From the NCBI RefSeq assembly GCF_037577855.1, contig NZ_JBAKFX010000016.1:4482-68481 (forward strand): a DNA stretch of 64,000 nucleotides, read 5' to 3'. Source of the DNA: Dethiothermospora halolimnae. Its GTDB lineage: Bacteria > Bacillota > Clostridia > Tissierellales > VENL01. A program made the translations under genes and the position numbers. Below the pieces are notes generated by a model. The model was not told where the DNA came from. It ran no database searches and was given only the letters and a program-made list of their open reading frames with translations. Below, piece by piece: positions 45,791-53,323 of the stretch (position 1 is the stretch's first letter; each line of letters opens with the position of its first letter).

Positions 45791-45830
45791 AAAATATAAC
45801 CTCCTATTATAGGAGGTTATATTTTGTTAT
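45791..45830 (+). terminator. Strong rho-independent terminator after recA
   Basis: A perfect 16-bp stem (AAAATATAACCTCCTA at 45791-45806 with TAGGAGGTTATATTTT at 45810-45825) and a three-base loop, followed by further T/A-rich sequence. Confidence 0.9.
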
Positions 45831-45889
45831 AATATATATTAAGATTTAAATATAAGTATGAGAAGTTTCCATAATACTTTTATGGAAAC
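45824..45889 (+). promoter_or_regulatory. Candidate promoter and perfect inverted repeat before the SbcD-like gene
   Basis: TTGTTA (45824-45829), a 17-base spacer and TAAATA (45847-45852) form a possible promoter just after the recA terminator. Downstream, GTTTCCATAA (45865-45874) and TTATGGAAAC (45880-45889) form a perfect 10-bp inverted repeat with a five-base spacer, six bases before the Shine-Dalgarno. It could be an operator or an mRNA hairpin. It is not a LexA box. Confidence 0.5.
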
Positions 45890-45908
45890 CAAAAGAGGTG
45901 TTTTATAT

Positions 45909-46895
45909 ATGAAACTATTATTTTTTACTGATACCCATATTAGGGGTACAACTCCTAAAAACAGAAAAGATAATTTAACTGAAACTTTAGAAGAAAAGTT
46001 TTTAGAAGTGATAAAGTTAGCCGAAATCCATAAGGTCGATTACATTCTCCATGGTGGAGACTTATTTGATAGACCTGATATTTCCCCTTCTATTGTTAGA
46101 AGATTTGCTATTATCTTGAGGAAATTTAATGCTCCCATATATGCTATAGCGGGAAATCATGATACCTTTGGACATAATCCCAACACTATACATAGGACAA
46201 TGTTAGGTATTTTTGATGCTATAAATTTAATTAATATTATAGGTAGGGAAGAAACTATTATCCTAGAAAAGAATAATATTAAAGTTCAGCTTACAGGACA
46301 GCCATATGTCTATGATTTAGATAGTGACCCTAAAAGATCAGGATATATAATAGATAGAATAGAAAATAAAGTAGACTATTCTATACATATGGTTCATGGG
46401 ATGCTTTTAAATAAGCCTTTTATAGAAGGAATTCCTTATACATTAGTGGATGATATTGATAAAACAAAAGCTGATATAACCTTAAGTGGTCATTATCATT
46501 CCGGGTTTGGTGTTGTAACGAAAAATGATAAATATTTTATTAATCCCGGTAGCTTAATTCGAATAACTAATAGTTTAAGAGAAATAGATAGGACTCCTAA
46601 AATTGTATTAATAGACTTTTCTAATGGCATAAATGTAGATATGATACCATTAAACACTGCTAAACCTGGTAAAGAGGTTTTAGATAGGAAGCAAATAGAA
46701 TTATCAATGTTTAGAAAGGAAAAAATAAATAAATTTAAACAGTCCATTGATGAGACATCAAGTTTTAATAAGCTAGATATAAATCATATACTAGAGGGTA
46801 TAACAATAAATGATGGAGTATCAAAGGAAATAAAAGAAGAGGCCATAAGAAGAATAACACAGGCTCAAATGTCCTATAGAGAGGATGAGAACTAA
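45909..46895 (+). CDS. SbcD/Mre11-like metallophosphoesterase
   Basis: A 328-residue calcineurin-like phosphoesterase. Metal-binding residues are seen in order: D8 and H10 (FFTDTHIRG), D51 (HGGDLFD), N83-H84 (AGNHD), HMVHG and SGHYH. This is the Mre11/SbcD nuclease pattern. AGAGGTG at 45895-45901 serves ATG 45909; an upstream in-frame ATG at 45858 precedes the leader hairpin and is rejected. The next gene starts after two bases and encodes an SbcC-like ATPase half, so the two probably form a DNA-end-processing complex. Confidence 0.88.
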   Translation: MKLLFFTDTHIRGTTPKNRKDNLTETLEEKFLEVIKLAEIHKVDYILHGGDLFDRPDISPSIVRRFAIILRKFNAPIYAIAGNHDTFGHNPNTIHRTMLGIFDAINLINIIGREETIILEKNNIKVQLTGQPYVYDLDSDPKRSGYIIDRIENKVDYSIHMVHGMLLNKPFIEGIPYTLVDDIDKTKADITLSGHYHSGFGVVTKNDKYFINPGSLIRITNSLREIDRTPKIVLIDFSNGINVDMIPLNTAKPGKEVLDRKQIELSMFRKEKINKFKQSIDETSSFNKLDINHILEGITINDGVSKEIKEEAIRRITQAQMSYREDEN

Positions 46896-46897
46896 AG

Positions 46898-48340
46898 ATG
46901 AAATATATAAAAAAGGTAGTTTTAAATAACTTCCAGTCTCATAAATATAGTGAAATAGAGCTAACAAAGGATTTGAATGTTATAGTCGGACCTTCAGATC
47001 AGGGAAAGTCAGCAATAATAAGGGGTATAAAGTGGGTGCTTTTTAATGAACCCACGGGAACTTTTTTCATAAGACAAGGGGAAAAGGAATGTAGTGTTAT
47101 ATTAATATTAAATGATGGAACAAAGATAAAAAGGTTAAGAACACCTAGTAAAAACCTATATATTTTATACGATAAAGATGGAAAAGAGTCAACGTATGAA
47201 GGGTTTGGAACAAATGTTCCCCAAGAAATCTTAATAGCAACGGGAATAAAAAAAATTCTACTTAGTGGAAATAATTCGTCGGCTATAAATATAGGGGAAC
47301 AGTTAGAAGGACCATTTCTATTATCAGAAAAGAATTCCACAAGGGCTAATGCCATAGGCAGACTTGTTGGTGTTCATATCGTGGATAAAGCTGTTTCAGA
47401 CACATTAAAAGATTTAAGAAATTTTAATATGGAGAAGAGAAACATTTCAGATAAAGTAAAATCATTGGAATCTCAACTAAATGAATATGACTACTTAGAT
47501 GATTTAAAGAATAAAATTGATAAATTAGAAAAATTAAAATCAAAGATAGCTGTAAAAAAAGAAAGACATAAAAATTTGAATGAAATAAAAGAAAAATTAC
47601 AATTAAATAAACAGGAAATATTAAAAACTAAAGAACTAATAAATAAACTTAATACTGTGGAACAAATAGAAAAGATAAACTTTACAATAGAAAAGAAAAT
47701 CTATAATTTAGCTAGACTTAAGGAAATATATAAACAGTATAATGGAGTTATATCTGATATTGAACTATATAATGAAATTGAAAAGAAACTTTCTAAAACC
47801 TCAGAACTTAATACTACAATTGAAAAATTACAGGATAGAATATCAACGGAAGAAAAAATAGTAGAACTGGCAGAAAAATATAAAACATTAAATAATAATA
47901 TAAATTATATAAATCATTATTTAGAAAAATTAAAACATATTAATAAAATCGATTCTTTAATTGCTAATTTAGAAAGCACATGTACAATTTATAATGATCT
48001 GAAAAAAGTTAATGAAAAAATCAAAGATATATTTGAAAGACTAACCTTAGGAGAAAAGTATGTTAAAAAGTTTAAATCTATAGATATGGTTATATCTTAT
48101 CTTAATAATATCAAAAAAAAGGTAGACACTTTAAATGAAATGATTAGACTTAAGGATAAAGTAAATTATAATAATAAAGAAATCTCAAATACAAGAAAAA
48201 GCTTAGCAAGATATAGTAAAGATATAACTTATTTATTAAAGGATTATGAAAAGCTATTAGGTGAGATAGAGGTTTGTCCTGTGTGTTTTAATAAAATTGA
48301 TATTGATGCCATAAAAAAAATAGTTAATAGTTATAAATAA
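46898..48340 (+). CDS. N-terminal half of an SbcC/Rad50-like ATPase, ending in a CxxC hook
   Basis: A 480-residue protein. Residues 1-170 form a Rad50-type N lobe with Walker A GPSDQGKS (31-38) and FIRQGE as Q-loop region. From about 175 to 455 it is almost entirely coiled coil. It ends with C460-P-V-C463, a zinc-hook-like motif only 17 residues from the stop. No ABC signature, Walker B or H-loop is present; these are in the gene at 48622. In canonical SbcC the hook is in mid-protein. Its own Shine-Dalgarno overlaps the end of the nuclease gene, suggesting coupling. Confidence 0.85.
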   Translation: MKYIKKVVLNNFQSHKYSEIELTKDLNVIVGPSDQGKSAIIRGIKWVLFNEPTGTFFIRQGEKECSVILILNDGTKIKRLRTPSKNLYILYDKDGKESTYEGFGTNVPQEILIATGIKKILLSGNNSSAINIGEQLEGPFLLSEKNSTRANAIGRLVGVHIVDKAVSDTLKDLRNFNMEKRNISDKVKSLESQLNEYDYLDDLKNKIDKLEKLKSKIAVKKERHKNLNEIKEKLQLNKQEILKTKELINKLNTVEQIEKINFTIEKKIYNLARLKEIYKQYNGVISDIELYNEIEKKLSKTSELNTTIEKLQDRISTEEKIVELAEKYKTLNNNINYINHYLEKLKHINKIDSLIANLESTCTIYNDLKKVNEKIKDIFERLTLGEKYVKKFKSIDMVISYLNNIKKKVDTLNEMIRLKDKVNYNNKEISNTRKSLARYSKDITYLLKDYEKLLGEIEVCPVCFNKIDIDAIKKIVNSYK

Positions 48341-48359
48341 TAAACTGGAGGTAAGAAGG

Positions 48360-48611
48360 ATGACAGATCATGAAAAAAAATTAACGTCTTTAAAGGAAGA
48401 TTTAGAAAAGGCGAAATCATTAAAATATAGAGCAGAAGCAAAACTAGAACAATTAACGCAACAAAAAGAAGAACTGACTAAGGAATTAAATAAATTAGGA
48501 GTTAAACCCGATGAAGTTGATGATAAAATTAAAAAATTAGATAATGAAATAACAGAATTATTTAAGGAAGCTAATAAACTATTGCCAAGGGATATTTTAA
48601 ATAGAAAGTAA
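48360..48611 (+). CDS. Small coiled-coil protein between the two SbcC-like halves
   Basis: An 83-residue, highly charged protein. Two predicted helices (about 1-45 and 52-75) are separated by GVKPDEVDDK. The ATG follows GGAGG at good spacing. It is in a different frame from both neighbours. No catalytic motif is seen. It may add a coiled-coil arm or act as a linker subunit of the split ATPase; this is inferred from position and helical character only. Confidence 0.7.
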   Translation: MTDHEKKLTSLKEDLEKAKSLKYRAEAKLEQLTQQKEELTKELNKLGVKPDEVDDKIKKLDNEITELFKEANKLLPRDILNRK

Positions 48612-48621
48612 GGTGTTTAAG

Positions 48622-49284
48622 ATGAAAAATTCTGTTAAAAATATTGAAGAGTTGGATGAATATTTAGTCCATATTAAAGAATTTTATACTAGGGAGTCTA
48701 TAAAAAAGGAGAGAATTAAACAGGAACTTAAAGAAAATTCTAAAAAACTTAAGGTTTTAATAAAAGACATAGATATATTAGAAAAAGTTAATATTCTTCT
48801 TCAAAAAACTTCAGAGTATGCAAGGGAACAATCTAAAAAGCAGATTGAAAAGCTAGTGACAAATTGTTTGAAATATATTTTTGAATCGGATATAGAATTT
48901 AAAATTGAAATAGAGGAATTATACGGGAAACCAAATGCGGAGTTTTATGTAATATCTAAATATGAAGATGAGACCATAGAAACTAAACCAGAGCTATCAA
49001 GGGGTGGGGGTGTTATAGATATAATTTCTTTGGCTCTTCGGATTGCTTTCTTACAAATACATAAGCCAAATGTGGAGGGCCCAATAATTTTAGATGAGCC
49101 GGCAAAACATGTTAGTCAAGATTATATTTTTAACGTAGCAAACTTCCTAAAAGAAATATCTGAAATGTTTAATAGACAAATAATAATGGTTACCCATAAC
49201 GTCCATTTAGCTTCCATATCTCCAAACTCTTACAGAGTAGAATTAAAGGGAAGCGAAAGCATAGTATCTACTATGGAACCATAG
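48622..49284 (+). CDS. C-terminal half of an SbcC/Rad50-like ATPase
   Basis: A 220-residue protein: a coiled-coil N part (about 1-75), then an ATPase C lobe with the ABC signature LSRGGG (125-130), Walker B IILDEP (155-160) with catalytic E159, and the H-loop VTHN (190-193). It lacks Walker A, which is in the gene at 46898. The two must combine to form a working ATPase head. AAGGTG serves ATG 48622; the GTG at 48613 is inside it. A palindromic terminator follows at 49314. Confidence 0.87.
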   Translation: MKNSVKNIEELDEYLVHIKEFYTRESIKKERIKQELKENSKKLKVLIKDIDILEKVNILLQKTSEYAREQSKKQIEKLVTNCLKYIFESDIEFKIEIEELYGKPNAEFYVISKYEDETIETKPELSRGGGVIDIISLALRIAFLQIHKPNVEGPIILDEPAKHVSQDYIFNVANFLKEISEMFNRQIIMVTHNVHLASISPNSYRVELKGSESIVSTMEP

Positions 49285-49293
49285 TAATACATC

Positions 49294-49322
49294 TTGACAT
49301 ATTTACGTAAAAGTAATAAAAT
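49294..49322 (+). promoter_or_regulatory. Candidate sigma-A promoter of rny
   Basis: A perfect TTGACA (49294-49299), a 17-base spacer and TAAAAT (49317-49322). Its -10 lies inside the left arm of the palindrome at 49314-49353, so promoter and terminator overlap. Confidence 0.55.
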
Positions 49323-49353
49323 AAAATACGAATATTAGTATTTTATTTTATTA
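49314..49353 (+). terminator. Palindromic terminator after the SbcCD-like operon
   Basis: A perfect 16-bp AT-rich stem, TAATAAAATAAAATAC (49314-49329) with GTATTTTATTTTATTA (49338-49353), and an eight-base loop. It can work in either direction. Confidence 0.65.
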
Positions 49354-49490
49354 TATTTACTTTAATATCAAGTGTCATTGTTAAATTTAAAAGACTGATA
49401 TTAACTGGTCTATGCTTTATTTCTGATGTAATGATTAAATGTAAAAAGAAAATGTAACTTGAAAACTGAATACGAAGGAGGTGCTTTACC

Positions 49491-51023
49491 ATTTATTATT
49501 TAGCAATAGGAGTACTAGGTGTTGTAGTAGGTGCTTTTGTAGGAATTTATATTAGAAAAACAATAGCTGAAGGTAAAATCAATAGCGCAGAGGAATTAGC
49601 TAAAAAAATAGTTGAAGATGCCAACAAAGAAGCTGAAACAACAAAAAAGGAAACCCTTCTTGAAGCTAAAGAAGAAGTTCATAAAATGAGAAATGAAATT
49701 GATAAAGAAAGTAGAGAAAGAAGATATGAACTTCAAAAGCTAGAAAGAAGGCTTGTTCATAAAGAGGAAACTATAGATAGAAAAAGTGAAAACCTAGAGA
49801 AAAAAGATGAACGTTTAAATAGGAAGATCAAACAACTTGAAAATAAAGAAAAACAAATTGACGAGTTGTATGATAAGCAATTAGAAGAACTTGAAAGACT
49901 GTCTGGTTTAACCTCAGAAGAAGCTAAACAATTATTATTAAACGATGTTAAGAAAGAAACTAGCCACGAAGCAGCATTAATGATTAAAGAAATTGAAAAT
50001 AAAGCTAAAGACGAAGCTAATAAGAGGGCTAGGGAAATCGTTGGATATGCAATTCAGAAATGTGCAGCTGACCATGTTGCAGAAACAACTGTAACAGTAG
50101 TGTCATTACCAAATGACGAAATGAAAGGTAGAATAATCGGTAGAGAAGGACGTAATATCAGAACTTTAGAAACCCTTACAGGAATCGATCTAATAATAGA
50201 TGATACTCCTGAAGCTGTAATACTTTCAGGATTTGACCCTATTAGGAGAGAGATAGCTAGAATAGCATTGGAAAAATTAATTGTAGACGGTAGAATACAT
50301 CCAGCTCGAATAGAAGAGATGGTTGAGAAGGCGAAAAAAGAAGTTGATAGCCATATTAGAGAACAAGGGGAAGAAGCTGCATTTGATACAGGAGTTCATG
50401 GACTTCATTCAGAACTCATAAGATTATTAGGAAGATTGAAGTTTAGAACTAGTTATGGTCAAAATGTACTTAAACACTCTATAGAAGTTTCTCATTTGGC
50501 TGGAATTATGGCATCTGAGTTAGGTGCTGATGTGAAAATTGCCAAAAGAGCAGGTTTATTACATGATATAGGTAAAGCTGTAGATCACGAAATGGAAGGT
50601 CCCCATGTAGCTATAGGTGTGGACTTAGCAAGAAAATATCGTGAAGGCAAAGACATTCTACATGCCATCGAGGCCCATCATGGTGATGTAGAACCTAATA
50701 CTATAGAAGCAGTTATTGTACAAGCAGCAGATGCCATTTCCGCAGCGAGACCAGGTGCTCGTCGTGAAACCCTAGAGGCCTATATAAAACGTTTGGAAAA
50801 ACTAGAAGGTATTGCTGATGGCTTTGAAGGTGTTGAGAAATCCTATGCAATACAGGCTGGTAGAGAAATACGTATTATGGTCAAACCTGAAATAATTGAT
50901 GACACTGAGTTGATTCATATAGCCAAGGATATTGTTAAGAAGGTAGAAAATGAGCTAGAATATCCTGGACAAATAAAAGTAAACTTAATAAGGGAAACAA
51001 GAGCCATAGAATATGCAAAATAA
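49491..51023 (+). CDS. rny: Ribonuclease Y, probable ATT (AUU) start
   Basis: A 510-residue RNase Y, the usual length: N-terminal membrane anchor (YYLAIGVLGVVVGAFVGIYI), a long coiled coil (about 25-150), a KH domain (GRIIGREGRNIRTLE, about 212-226) and an HD domain with H358-D359 (LLHDIGKAVDHE). It is the membrane-bound endonuclease that starts mRNA decay. The frame is open upstream only to a TGA at 49467, and contains no ATG, GTG or TTG before 49686. The ideal Shine-Dalgarno AAGGAGGTG (49475-49483) is seven bases before ATT at 49491. Starting at ATG 49686 would delete the anchor and 65 residues. Confidence 0.93.
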   Translation: MYYLAIGVLGVVVGAFVGIYIRKTIAEGKINSAEELAKKIVEDANKEAETTKKETLLEAKEEVHKMRNEIDKESRERRYELQKLERRLVHKEETIDRKSENLEKKDERLNRKIKQLENKEKQIDELYDKQLEELERLSGLTSEEAKQLLLNDVKKETSHEAALMIKEIENKAKDEANKRAREIVGYAIQKCAADHVAETTVTVVSLPNDEMKGRIIGREGRNIRTLETLTGIDLIIDDTPEAVILSGFDPIRREIARIALEKLIVDGRIHPARIEEMVEKAKKEVDSHIREQGEEAAFDTGVHGLHSELIRLLGRLKFRTSYGQNVLKHSIEVSHLAGIMASELGADVKIAKRAGLLHDIGKAVDHEMEGPHVAIGVDLARKYREGKDILHAIEAHHGDVEPNTIEAVIVQAADAISAARPGARRETLEAYIKRLEKLEGIADGFEGVEKSYAIQAGREIRIMVKPEIIDDTELIHIAKDIVKKVENELEYPGQIKVNLIRETRAIEYAK

Positions 51024-51053
51024 GAGGAGAATTATCTCCTCTTTATTTTTTTA
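51022..51053 (+). terminator. Rho-independent terminator after rny
   Basis: AAGAGGAGA (51022-51030) pairs with TCTCCTCTT (51035-51043) across a four-base loop and is followed by a T-rich run. It overlaps the stop codon. Confidence 0.9.
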
Positions 51054-51083
51054 TCTACTATTAGAAATTTTTTCAATGGAAAA

Positions 51084-51112
51084 AGAGGATTTTTTTGTTA
51101 TTTGTAGAATAA
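51084..51112 (+). promoter_or_regulatory. Sigma-H promoter of spoVS
   Basis: AGAGGATTT (51084-51092), an 11-base spacer and GTAGAATAA (51104-51112) match the sigma-H consensus RnAGGAwWW-N11-12-RnnGAATww at every defined position. spoVS is a sigma-H gene in Bacillus, so the match is biologically sensible. Confidence 0.75.
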
Positions 51113-51161
51113 AGAATAGGAGATATAATATAAAATAAAATAATTAGAGGGGGCTTTAATA

Positions 51162-51422
51162 ATGGATGTATTAAAAGTATCAGCGAAATCAAACCCAAAT
51201 TCTGTTGCAGGAGCATTAGCTGGCGTATTAAGAGAAAGAGGTAATGCCGAGATACAAGCTATAGGTGCAGGAGCTTTAAATCAAGCTGTAAAAGCTGTAG
51301 CTATTGCCAGAGGTTTTGTCGCTCCTAGTGGTGTAGATTTAATTTGCGTTCCAGCATTCACCGATATTGAGATTGATGGTGAAGAAAGAACTGCTATAAA
51401 ATTAATTGTAGAACCTAGATAA
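51162..51422 (+). CDS. spoVS: Stage V sporulation protein S
   Basis: An 86-residue SpoVS of standard length and highly conserved sequence (VLKVSAKSNPNSVAGALAGVLRERG; IGAGALNQAVKAVAIARGFVAPSG; IDGEERTAIKLIVEPR). It has an Alba-like fold and is needed for normal sporulation and coat development. AGAGGGGG precedes the ATG. Own promoter and terminator flank it, so it is monocistronic. Confidence 0.97.
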   Translation: MDVLKVSAKSNPNSVAGALAGVLRERGNAEIQAIGAGALNQAVKAVAIARGFVAPSGVDLICVPAFTDIEIDGEERTAIKLIVEPR

Positions 51423-51428
51423 TTGTTA

Positions 51429-51470
51429 AAAAACCTGCTAATTGCTAAGCAGGTTTTTATCTTTTTTAGT
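51429..51470 (+). terminator. Rho-independent terminator after spoVS
   Basis: AAAAACCTGCT (51429-51439) pairs with AGCAGGTTTTT (51448-51458), followed by a second T run. Confidence 0.9.
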
Positions 51471-51499
51471 GTAGTTATATAAAGTATGGAGGTGTTTTT

Positions 51500-52465
51500 G
51501 TGGAAAACTATAGAGTTGATGCCCATTGTGATACTCTTTTAGGTCTTGACAAATCCTTTATAAAATCAGATTCTAGAGAAGGAAGCTTTTATAGTAATGA
51601 TTCTATAGCGGTTGATATACGCAAGATGCAAGAAGCTAATCATGATCTCCAGTTTATGGCTGTCTTTATAAGTCCGATATTTAATCCCCATTCCTCTTTG
51701 AAGATGTGCTTACATTATATCGATTTGTTAAATAGAAAGGTAGATAATAATAGTGAGTATGTATCATTAATCACTAACTATAAAGAACTTAAAGAAAATA
51801 AATCTAAAGGTAAAATATCCCTTCTACTTTCCTTGGAGGGTGGAGAAGCTTTAACCGATGATATAGCAGTACTTAGGGTTTTATATAAGTTGGGACTTAG
51901 ATGTATTACTCTAACATGGAACCATAGAAATAATTTAGCTGATGGAGTAGGAGAATCTATAACAAATGGTGGTTTAACTAACTTCGGAAAAGAAGTAGTA
52001 AAAGAAATGAATAGATTGGGTATAATAATAGATGTATCCCATTTATCTGAACCTGGTTTTTGGGACGTTGCAGATTTAACTACAAAGCCTATTATAGCTT
52101 CCCATTCCTGTGCCTATAGGCTATGTAATCACAAAAGAAATCTTAAAGACCATCAGATTAGAAAAATATCTGAATTAGGAGGAGTAATTGGAGTTAATTA
52201 TTATACTGAATTTTTAGAGAATGATCCTAAAAAAGCCAATGTTAAATCTATAGTAAATCATATAGAGTATATAGCTAATGTGGGTGGAATAGAGTCAGTG
52301 GGTCTAGGATCAGACTTTGATGGTGCTAAGACTCCTGGGGACATTTCTGATATATCTAAAACCTATAAGATTAAGGATGAAATGAAGAAAAGGGGCTTTT
52401 CCCATGATGACATTAATAAAGTTATGGGAAATAACTTTGTAAGGGTTATAAAAGATATTTTATAA
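51500..52465 (+). CDS. Membrane dipeptidase (M19, renal-dipeptidase family)
   Basis: A 321-residue zinc dipeptidase-like protein. Metal ligands H9 and D11 (DAHCDTLL), a glutamate in LEGGEAL, and histidines in DVSHLSEPGFWD and ASHSCAYRL are present, with GLGSDFDG near the C terminus. Family members hydrolyse a range of dipeptides; the substrate here is not known. It starts at GTG behind GGAGGTG. No signal peptide is visible, so it is probably cytoplasmic. Confidence 0.93.
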   Translation: MENYRVDAHCDTLLGLDKSFIKSDSREGSFYSNDSIAVDIRKMQEANHDLQFMAVFISPIFNPHSSLKMCLHYIDLLNRKVDNNSEYVSLITNYKELKENKSKGKISLLLSLEGGEALTDDIAVLRVLYKLGLRCITLTWNHRNNLADGVGESITNGGLTNFGKEVVKEMNRLGIIIDVSHLSEPGFWDVADLTTKPIIASHSCAYRLCNHKRNLKDHQIRKISELGGVIGVNYYTEFLENDPKKANVKSIVNHIEYIANVGGIESVGLGSDFDGAKTPGDISDISKTYKIKDEMKKRGFSHDDINKVMGNNFVRVIKDIL

Positions 52466-52487
52466 ACTATTTTAAGAGGATGATATT

Positions 52488-53321
52488 ATGGATAAAATTG
52501 ATTTACATATGCATACTACCTCTTCAGATGGAATTTTATCTCCTGAGGAAGTGGTGGATACTGCTGTAAAGAAGGGACTTAAAGCTATAGCTATAACAGA
52601 CCATGACACGGTTGAGGGAATAGCTAAAGCAATTGATAGATCAAAGGAGTATAAAAATTTTTTAGTTATACCAGGTATAGAGCTAAGTTGTGATTATAAA
52701 AATAATGAAATACATATCCTTGGATATTTTATAGATTATAACTCAAAGATACTGTCCGATTTAACTAAAAAATTAAAAGATGATAGGGTTAAAAGAGGGG
52801 AAAAGATAGTAGATAAACTTAATGCTATGGGGCTTAATATATCCATAGATGAAGTTAATGAAATATCCAGTGAAGATTATATAGGAAGGCCCCATATTGC
52901 TAGAGTTTTAGTTAATAAAAACTATGTTAGTTCTATAGGCGAGGCATTTGATAAATATCTAGGTAATAATAAGCCTGGTTATGTGGAAAGATTTAAGCCA
53001 ACTATACCAGAAGCTATAGATATTATACATGCTACAGGGGGAGTAGCAGTATTAGCTCACCCTGGTCTTATAGGAAATAACATTACATTAGATGAGATAT
53101 TAAAATTTAAGTTTGATGGCATTGAGGTAATCCACTCTAAACATGATGATGATGATAGACATAAGTTTAATCTTATTTCTGAGAGCTTAAATTTAATTAA
53201 AACAGCAGGTTCCGACTGCCATGGATATATGATGAACAATAGTCTTTTAATGGGTAAATACTTTACTAATTTTGAAGTAGTTAATAAATTAAAATTGGCA
53301 GCAGATAAATATAGGGGGTAA
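52488..53321 (+). CDS. PHP-domain phosphoesterase (TrpH/RNase AM-like)
   Basis: A 277-residue PHP protein with H7 and H9 (DLHMHTTSSDG), ITDHDTVEG, GIELSCDY, a helical insert, AHPG and a final SDCHG. This arrangement matches the YciV/TrpH family, some of which are 3',5'-nucleotide bisphosphate phosphatases or 5'-3' exoribonucleases. It starts 22 bases after the dipeptidase gene behind AGAGGATGA and is followed directly by a PadR regulator. Confidence 0.9.
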   Translation: MDKIDLHMHTTSSDGILSPEEVVDTAVKKGLKAIAITDHDTVEGIAKAIDRSKEYKNFLVIPGIELSCDYKNNEIHILGYFIDYNSKILSDLTKKLKDDRVKRGEKIVDKLNAMGLNISIDEVNEISSEDYIGRPHIARVLVNKNYVSSIGEAFDKYLGNNKPGYVERFKPTIPEAIDIIHATGGVAVLAHPGLIGNNITLDEILKFKFDGIEVIHSKHDDDDRHKFNLISESLNLIKTAGSDCHGYMMNNSLLMGKYFTNFEVVNKLKLAADKYRG

Positions 53322-53323
53322 AT

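Noticed and set aside
45807..45820. TAGGAGGTTATAT after recA as a ribosome site for an upstream start of the SbcD-like gene
   Set aside because: It is the right arm of a perfect 16-bp terminator stem, and the real start has its own AGAGGTG much closer.
46898..49284. A single sbcC gene broken by frameshifts
   Set aside because: Each part has its own stop, Shine-Dalgarno and start, the three frames all differ, and the middle piece is an intact small protein. A decaying gene would not keep such signals.
49686..51023. rny starting at ATG 49686
   Set aside because: It would remove the membrane anchor and 65 conserved-looking residues, and no Shine-Dalgarno precedes this ATG.
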